Of a stretch of 64,000 bases of DNA, positions 57,101 to 64,000 are shown one piece after another. The position numbers and the translations under genes are program-made. Position 1 is the first letter of the stretch. Each line of letters opens with the position of its first letter. Source of the stretch: Tetrapyrgos nigripes (lineage: Eukaryota; Basidiomycota; Agaricomycetes; Agaricales; Campanellaceae); assembly GCA_013368315.1 (NCBI GenBank), contig JAACJM010000011.1:806001-870000 (forward strand), given 5' to 3'. Below the pieces are notes generated by a model. The model was not told the origin of the DNA. It made no database searches and saw only the letters and a list, made by a program, of their open reading frames with translations.

Positions 57101-57470
57101 TCTGATCCAGTGCCTTGTTCATGGTCCTTGTCAGTCCTGTCGTCGTCAAAACCGGGGAAATCAGCCGACATGTAGTTTTGAGCTTCGCCAAAAAAATCAC
57201 CCTGAAAGGGTTGGGGTGCGTGCTCTTCCATCTGTTCCACTTGGTCGTGAGGAGCAGCAGGTCGGAAATGTAGAGGTGGTGATCTAGATTTGGGGTGGGA
57301 GATGGGATTGCGACGTGGTACACCAGCACTAGACTGTAGACGAGCAATGGCGTTTGCGCTGCTGCTTTGCATGGCTCTAGGATAGGGTTTTGGAAGTGTT
57401 GAACCAAATCACTCTGACGATTCCATGTCTGTGAACAACTGGAACAAGTGAAAGCAAGGTTTGAAGACAT
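54148..57470 (-). pseudogene. Plavaka-type (CACTA superfamily) transposase, nearly complete
   Basis: Four exons: 57470-56713, 56656-56366, 56302-54564 and 54512-54148. The N-terminus is a C2H2 finger, LAFTCSSCSQTWNRQSDLVQ HF. Exon 2 contains the GEESFDLYRRNIMECIYALY block. Exon 3 holds the core: GHPILSAYVGNYPEQVLVTC, CRCPKDELGDY, ITPDILHQLYQGVMKHLIEW, and NTETTERLHIDFAKDAYRAS. Exon 4 has AYVEWFSSFSQFPDASSGLY and VHLFPKWG-like sequence (THLFPKWGGNVPTTW). These are the hallmarks of Plavaka as I know them. Two one-base frameshifts are visible: one after the zinc finger near 57385, and one in a run of seven A near 54600 that yields a stop just before the last intron. Otherwise well kept. It lies 233 bp from the divergent gene at 57703. 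Confidence 0.85.
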
Positions 57471-57702
57471 TGGCAATACGAAAACAATGTGATCAGATAC
57501 GAGGTAGAAGGCAAAGAAAGAATAGAATTTGTGATTTCTAGCATATGTTACATAGTACTTATATGTACCGAGCTGCAAATGACGAAGTAAATAGGAAAAT
57601 TCTGGGGAATCCATATAAAAGGACACACCTGGCTCCCAATTCCCTCGTCTCCTACCACCTTCACAATCTTTTCCAAATTCACTACCTCTCTTTGCTTCTG
57701 GG

Positions 57703-60349
57703 ATGTCCACCACTGCCAGTGTACGGTCTAGTGGCCATATAAAGGAGACCGCTGCTACAAAGCAGTCTGGCGCAAAGGTGTCAGCAAAAGCTGCCTCGAC
57801 TAAGGCCAAGCGTAAGTCAGATGAGACAGAAGGTCAGTCTCCCGTTGTTTCTCAAAGTATGATCTATGCTCACCTAACGCGTTGCCCTAGATGTTGCTCC
57901 TCCACCCAAGAAGTCTAAATCTAAGCCAACGAAAAAAAGCACTAAACACAAGAAGAAAGGTGAGCTATCCAATTTGATACCCTGCATCTCTGACCCTTTC
58001 TTTGCTAGCGGCCAAGATGAAGCATGCTGCTGTGAGTATTACAGACAGTGAGGAGGAACCAGAGTCTGAAGAGGATATTGGTAAGTGTATTGATACTCAC
58101 GCGGATGTCTCATCTCGACACTTATGATTCTCACACTTAGTGGTTGTCAAGAAACCAAGCGGGAACTCAAAAAAGAAGAAAATCGTGAAGGAATCGTCCG
58201 AGTCATCTGGATCTGATGACGAAAGCGGTTCGGATGAGTCGTCTGAGTTGTCTGATGACGAGAGGAAGCATAGAGATGCTGCTCACCTTTTCGATGCTGA
58301 GGTATGTCTCCAAGAAATATGATGCCTGTATTTTCGTGTAACAAATAGTACAGGCACCAGTGATTTTGAGCGATGCTGAGGAAGGTAGGATGATGACATC
58401 ATTAGCTGTCACATGTGCTTGTGTCACTGACCAATCTTGCCAGCTCATCACCGTTCCTCCTCTCCTTCACTCAACGATGACCTGCCTCCTAGCACCAATG
58501 TGGATTTTCAAAGTGACTGGGACATGGTTGACGTAGAAGACGATGTCTCTACCAAGGTATGCCTTCATATTTTTCCATTCGGTCATTCTTTAACAAGCCA
58601 AGGTTACCAAGTCTCGCAAGGTATCGCAAAAGAAGGCAGACAAGCTTAGGGCAGAGGTGCATATTCAGCTTATTCAGCTTATTTCTCACAGAGTATAAGC
58701 TGACAATGTTCTTCATCTACATAGTTACCACAGGTTCTCGCCACACCACCTGCTACGGTTCCCATCGTGGCCGTCCCAATTTCCCAAACGGTTGCCACCC
58801 CTACTACTGCTACTTCCGCTACCACTGTTATACCCCAGCCCACTGCTGTGGCTACGACGACGGCCCTTATCATTCTTGGAAACGGGTATTTTGCTCATAC
58901 TGAACTCGCAACAATTGTCAAAGGCTGCTCTACCCTTCTTGCGCCTCTCAGCTCTCAACCAGGACCTGTGCGTAAAGTAATTGACCGTAGCATCAAAGAA
59001 GGCAAGCTCGCCATGCTTACCGGTACTGAGCATTGCCCCGTCAATGAGGAGCTCAAGCATATTGCAATGTCCTCGACTGTCACTGGGTGCAAACACTTGT
59101 AATTCCTTGGATATACAGAGGAATTACACAAGACTTACACTGGTACACTCAATATGTAAGTCCACTTGACTTACTGAAGTATTACCAAGGAACACTGTGA
59201 GACTTCATGCCTTACAATGGTTTTATATAATTGTTCTATTTTTCTTGGTCTCTGGTAATACTTCAGTAAGTCAAGTGGACTTACATATTGAGTGTACCAG
59301 TGTAAGTCTTATGTAATTCCTCTGTATATCCAAGGAATTACAAGTGTTTGCACCCAGTGTGTCTGTGCTGCAGAAGATCTAGGGTATGCTAACGAGAAGG
59401 ATGTTGCTGACCGGCTGCGAACTGGCGATTACAACACATATGTAAAGCCTTTCGTTCACTACGTGAGTCCTGTCAACTTTTATGTTCATTGCTAACTGTG
59501 ACACTCTGTTAGGTGAGCCATCGTGTTGGTCTTGAACGCAAAGATCTCAAGAATACCCAACCTCCAATGTCCTCTCAGCTTTCGGGTTCCATAATGATCC
59601 TGTTTCGCGCTCTAAGGCTCAGCAATTGGTTCTCAATTACACCTACCATTATGGAACTAAGCCTAATGTGAGTCTCTTGTCTACTTTTCATTTCGTTGTA
59701 GAAATGCTTGACTGCCTTTAGTCTGAGGAATATGACCCCACCAAACTGTTTGAGCACACCGCGGGCACCAGATACATCAGTGGTATGTTCTTCGGCTCCC
59801 ATGCCTATGCTGGGGTTCTAGCCAAGAATAAGCATGTGTTCGCTTCTTCGGTACTGTCGAAACCCACGGAACTAGAACTTCCAAAAGGTCTGGTGGCGAT
59901 CAGCGTTGCGGCAGTATGTTTTACTTCAAAATAATTTCGCATTTTTACTAATTCTATTTCAGGTTCACGCCATTCTCTCTGAGTTCGCCAGACAATCCAA
60001 CAGCGAGAACTTTCCAACGAAGGAACTTGCAGGCATCTGGAGGACTGCAATTGCCATTCTGGAGAACATTGAGAAGGTCAACAAGTCTCGATATCATTCA
60101 CTGATGCACAAGTTATACACTGATGCGTCGTATGTTCTCTTTCGTCTTTTCTAGTTCATCACTAATGGTATTTCTTATAGCGGGACTCTTCTGTTGACTG
60201 GTCATGGCTTGACTAATCAACAAATTTTCAATGCCGTTGATTGGTCTGCCCTCTCAGACAATCCCTCCGAACAAGCTTTGTTGTCAGCGGCTATCTCCCC
60301 TGAGTCCGCTAATGCTGGTACTGCTTCTGGTGCTCCCGAAACTGCATAG
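57703..60349 (+). CDS. DUF6532-like protein with Lys/Glu-rich N-terminus, disrupted by a MITE
   Basis: Several small exons follow the ATG at 57703: basic stretches (STKAKRKSDETE, PPPKKSKSKPTKKS) and acidic ones (SSESSGSDDESGSDESSELS). Then comes a larger exon with YFAHTELATIVKGCSTLLAP .. VRKVIDRSIKEGKLAMLTG. The exon is split by the MITE at 59081-59359; it resumes with DLGYANEKDVADRLRTGDYN. Later exons read FGFHNDPVSRSKAQQLVLNY, YDPTKLFEHTAGTRYISGMF FG, VHAILSEFARQSNSENFPTK and YHSLMHKLYTDAS, ending in TASGAPETA at 60349. A one-base frameshift lies near 59565. The family (DUF6532) is assigned from memory; the basic/acidic head suggests a nuclear protein. Same family as 17727-19066. Confidence 0.6.
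59081..59359. mobile_element. Fold-back MITE, CACTA-like ends, copy 2
   Basis: 279 bp with ends CACTGGGTGCAAACACTTGT .. ACAAGTGTTTGCACCCAGTG, flanked by TGT at 59078-59080 and 59360-59362. Same family as 24583-24842. It sits in a protein-coding exon; removing it plus one TSD does not by itself restore the frame by my reading. Confidence 0.85.
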
Positions 60350-62279
60350 ATCTTTCGTTGTTTACTGTTCCTCATTCTCTTATCATACTTACATTCTCAC
60401 TAATTTTCCTCATTAACCATGACATATCCACCCCGGTCTCTCTTTTCATATCTACTATCGCTTAATTCCCGCTCACTACATAGTTTATACCTCTATCACT
60501 TCTGTTCTGTTTGTATTGTCAGGCAGAGTATACTAGGTTTGAGAAATACATTTAATAGTGGTCATTATCCGTTGTTGTGAGGTCCGAATTCTTCAAATTC
60601 TCAAGAAGATTGTAGGTATAAGGGCGCTGAAGCCTTGAAGTACTTATGGTATATACCAAATAACTACGATAACTCAGCGAGGTCTGCGCCGGGGACCCAA
60701 GTATTTTGATAATTAGTCAAATCAGGTATTTCGTGATAACTACGCTGAGTTTTGAATTTTAGCTGAACTTACTTCTTCATTATCTTTGGATGGGTTTCCT
60801 GATGTCTCAGGTTGGACAAGGAGAAACAGGCGGGTATGTTGATAGTGGATGGAGGATGCCGTCAAGAGAAGGAGTTGACGCTGGCTCTGGTGATACAGTT
60901 GAGTTACCTCCTCCGCATTACACAGCTGCATGACAAGTTTTGAAGAATTCTAATAGTTCCTAGACATTCTATTACTTTGTTCAGAATCAGTATTTACTTG
61001 TCAGCGGCACTGACACGAGAAAAGGAACGAGGATTTTCGGCTCCTTGCTATTAGCTAGCAATTCTTGTACATCCACGGCTAGTGACTAGTGACTAGTCCG
61101 GAGTTTCAGCCAGCGCCACCGTTTTCAGTGCAGAATACGACTCGAGTAATTTGTTTACGTTGTATACATACACACATTGTAGAGGCCTGAACCAGAATGG
61201 GATCAAGTTTCCTCTGTTTGAGGGCGAAGCAAAGGTGCTCGACGTCTCAGGACTGTCACTCATCTCCAGATACTTATCTAAGGTATGTACAAGGGGTTGA
61301 TCGTTCTTCGTGATTGATGTAAATGTTTGCGTCTGTTCTTCCACTACGTATTTACTTACTCACTTGCATGCTTGGATACCCTACCATTGGTATGTTGGAC
61401 TCTGAGGCTCCGAGTCGAGGTAGCCTAGGGTCACTTCAGAGTAGGATACCAATGGGAACATGCTGGCATAGGACTGACTAGCTAGGACACGAGGAAACCG
61501 AATGTAGTATAAGTAGTACCGCTACGTATGAACTCCCCCAAGCTCCACCTGAAACTAGGGCTCCTAGCGGATCAGATGCTGTTCGGATACAGATCCATCC
61601 ACTCGGATGAGTTGCTCAAGTGTGCCAATCTGCATTGTCAGATGGTATCCGTCAGATGAAAGGGGTGTGGGCCAACGCTGCGCATGGTGGGAACGAGGCC
61701 ATCTCTAAGCATCCAAGCATATTCAGCTTGCATTTGAAGACGATGTAAGACCATCAATGACCACACATTTGTAAAAACAGGGAAGCAGACAATAACGCGT
61801 GACGAGTAAGGTGACTACAGAAATATATGAAAGAAATATATGCCAGTATTGCACGTTTCAAGGTGTTGTTGTGTATCTTACGATGTGGAGATGAGGGAGG
61901 ATGTCGGGAGAAGTGGGGAATACTAGACAGGAAAGGTATGAACACAGCCACATGGATAAATTCGGTCCAACCCGTTTATCAGACAGATAGACGGGACCAT
62001 TTAAGCATAGCCACAAGCAGAAGTCGAGTGTACAGGGCTTTGCATAGGGCTGCGGGAAAAAGTCCCCTCAAGTTTTTCCCCGGTTCGGAACAGGTATGTC
62101 CTCTGAAGAGGATGTTTGGAACTGTTTGGAACTCCACGTGATCGAAAAAACGTGATTTTTCAGGCAGTGCCGCCCAAGGACCTGCCCTGGGGCGGGTGGC
62201 GTCCAGCAAAGTATTTGATGACACTAGTACATTGAACAGGTGTAATATATGTATAGAGTATAATAATTAGAAGAATTGA
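60350..62279. other. Intergenic with an R2 repeat copy
   Basis: R2 start block at 61659 (AAAGGGGTGTGGGCCA) and end block CATTTAAGCATAGCCACAAG near 61998. A small minus frame at 61344-61093 (MEEQTQTFTSITKNDQPLVH) lacks support. ACCATTGGTAT at 61383 is mirrored at 61447 (ATACCAATGG), a possible stem. No gene is called. Confidence 0.45.
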
Positions 62280-64000
62280 CTACACTGCAGCCAGGAACAA
62301 TGAAATTCGTGCAGTAGAAAAGTCATTATCCTCACCTGACACAGGAACATGATCCAAGGACTGGAAATGGACAGAAGGAGAAGGATCTGGGGCTGCAGAA
62401 GCCTCTCCCTCAGCAAACACTGCAAGCAAGATATCGGAATCATGGTTGATAAACTTGGCCACTGACAAAAGTGACCCGGTGTCTTTAACGACCAAGCTCG
62501 GATCCACTGCTGGTTCCTTCTTCACATTTGATTCGTCATCTGAGAGCCAGGAATCGTCTTCGGCTTCTGGCACCTCCTCACTACCATCCACCTTCTCTAT
62601 ATCTCCAGTGCGTTTTTCTGATGCTTTGCCACTGTAGAGCTTGTGCTTGAGATGATGAAACTTCTTCAGTTTGATGGGACCCTGCGCAGCCTTTGACCTA
62701 GCCTGTAAATGTTGAGAACGATCACTAAAGAAGAACGAAAATAGGACATACAATTTTCTCCTCCTGACGATAAAACTGATAAACCATGGTCTTACCTCCC
62801 ATCGTCTCAACGGACATGCTGCTACAGTTTGCTGGTGTGAAGGCAGTAAATGTGGAACCAGTGCGCTCATCTGCCATTGAATTAACTCGTATAGTATAAA
62901 GCTTAATTGCAACATGCTGATGAGCATTCTTGTCAGTTTCTTGCAGTCTGAAAATGATTTGCAACACGTACAGGTAGAATGATTGCAGTACCATCACTAG
63001 TGAGACAGTTCCTCCACCAAATTATGATTTCCTCTGTTGAGGCATCGTGTGGGAAAGGGTTGTCAAAAGGATATCGTCCTCGTGAATAGGCCTTGAGCTC
63101 TGTTGAGAGAGCATTAAGGAGGTCTTGAGCACGGCCTTTCCAAACCGTAAACTCGTTTCGTTGGCCATAGCGAGCTTCATTAGCAGCAATTTTGAAAAGA
63201 TATTTGAATACAAAACAGTACAGGCGTGGAAGTCGGATGCCTGTTTCTTCCAAACGAGATACAGTGTCAGGGTCAGTGGGTTCAAGAGGATTGATGTTGG
63301 AATCCTTGAAGAGGTCTGAAGAAAGATAGCCTGAAAGAAACAATGAGTGGAGATAAAATGAAAGGTGAAATAACAACGCACCTGCATTCAAGTAAGCAGC
63401 AAGAAGATATATCCCGTTGTAAAGCCTTCCTCCTGGACCAAAAAGCTGCCCCTGGCAGCGGTTCAGAATGTCCAGAATGTTGTCTTGTACTTCTTGTGGG
63501 TAACTGTTATCCAAGTCCTTGACAATCTGTTCAATTTCAAAACATGCCGCATGCCAAAAAATAAACACATCAGCAGGATTTGCATCGTTGGATTCCAAAC
63601 AGGTCAACGACTTTGCAATTGGAAGGCCTACTGAAACCAGCCACTCAAGATCATCCTCAAATTTCCGGGCCTTGAGTCTATGGCTTGTTGGCTGAAAGTA
63701 GTCCTTATAATCCTGCAAGAAAACATATAAAAGTTAATCAAAACTAGTGTATGATGCAATGTAATACACACAAATTCGAAGCATTGAGGTGTCTGGAAAA
63801 CTTTTTGGAGAGCTGCGAGTGTCCGCTGCACTGAAAGACTTGACAGAGTAATGGTTACAAATCGTGTCTTTCCAATAGACTCGAGACCGGCTCCAGATTG
63901 CAGTTGGCGTCTGGCAGCTTTTAACGAGGATTTGGCAGTGTGAGACCTTTTGAACGTCTTGAGAGTAGAATGGACAATCTTGATGGTCTGTAAAGTACTC
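62280..64000 (-). CDS. hAT-family transposase, 3' part (5' end outside window)
   Basis: The frame is open from the window edge: LQTIKIVHSTLKTFKRSHTA .. KTRFVTITLSSLSVQRTLAA. Introns at about 63778-63718, 63381-63331, 62971-62917 and 62751-62703 all join in frame. Exons give FEDDLEWLVSVGLPIAKSLT CLE, FIFWHA, RYPFDNPFPHDASTEEIIIW WRNC and HVAIKLYTIRVNSMADERTG. The WW..L..Y..N-S..ERT layout is the C-terminal dimerisation region of basidiomycete hAT transposases. The last exon is acidic and ends at 62280. No stops seen, so this copy may be intact in the visible part. Confidence 0.8.

Overview
The window looks like a repeat-rich accessory region of an agaricomycete (mushroom-forming basidiomycete) nuclear genome. 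Genes are broken by many introns of about 45-80 bp with GT..AG ends. The recognisable families are typical of that group: Plavaka, KDZ and basidiomycete-type hAT transposases, a MYND zinc-finger family, DUF6532-like proteins, a basidiomycete multi-pass membrane protein and a NACHT NLR-like gene. All assignments come from reading translations by eye; no search was run.

Layout. 0-3.1 kb: KDZ transposase remnant convergent with a Cys-rich, transposon-style gene. 3.1-6.8 kb: a small TIR element, two short genes ending in a motif exon plus a membrane segment, and a repeated sequence. 6.9-8.6 kb: first copy of a dispersed repeat seen five times (also about 26.7-28.4, 31.6-34.4, 38.3-40.2 and 45.4-47.6 kb). 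9.0-17.2 kb: a decayed NLR gene split by a Ty1/copia element (10307-16981, TSD TTTTC), which itself carries a Tc1/mariner insertion. 17.2-20.5 kb: a DUF6532-like gene fused out of frame to a truncated MYND gene. 20.8-26.6 and 40.25-44.24 kb: two copies of one segment. The second carries a 986-codon open frame; the first is decayed by CpG transitions and by at least three insertions. 29.9-31.25 kb: a multi-exon membrane protein gene. 34.8-38.2 kb: two more genes with the motif-exon architecture. 45.25-47.6 kb: a further duplicate of 38.05-40.1 kb. 50.26-52.36 kb: the longer MYND gene copy. 53.2-53.9 kb: a single-pass membrane protein. 54.1-57.5 kb: a nearly complete Plavaka transposase, divergent from a DUF6532-like gene (57.7-60.35 kb) with a MITE in an exon. 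62.3-64 kb: the 3' part of a hAT transposase gene.

The most unusual signal is a short motif, roughly [F/L]-x-x-G-A-[H/R/N] ... [T/S]-[I/F]-[N/T]-x-V-x-[G/R]-[N/D]-Q/Y. It recurs in at least five separate loci and sits at the 3' end of its exon, before a phase-1 intron. In one locus (9.0 kb) the next exon leads into a NACHT domain. In four others (4.7, 5.7, 35.6, 36.7 kb), and in the large Pro/Ser-rich protein (40.8 kb), the next exon encodes a membrane segment. This pairing of a shared motif with either an NLR sensor or a membrane protein recalls fungal NLR-effector pairs that signal through a shared N-terminal motif. That functional link is inference.
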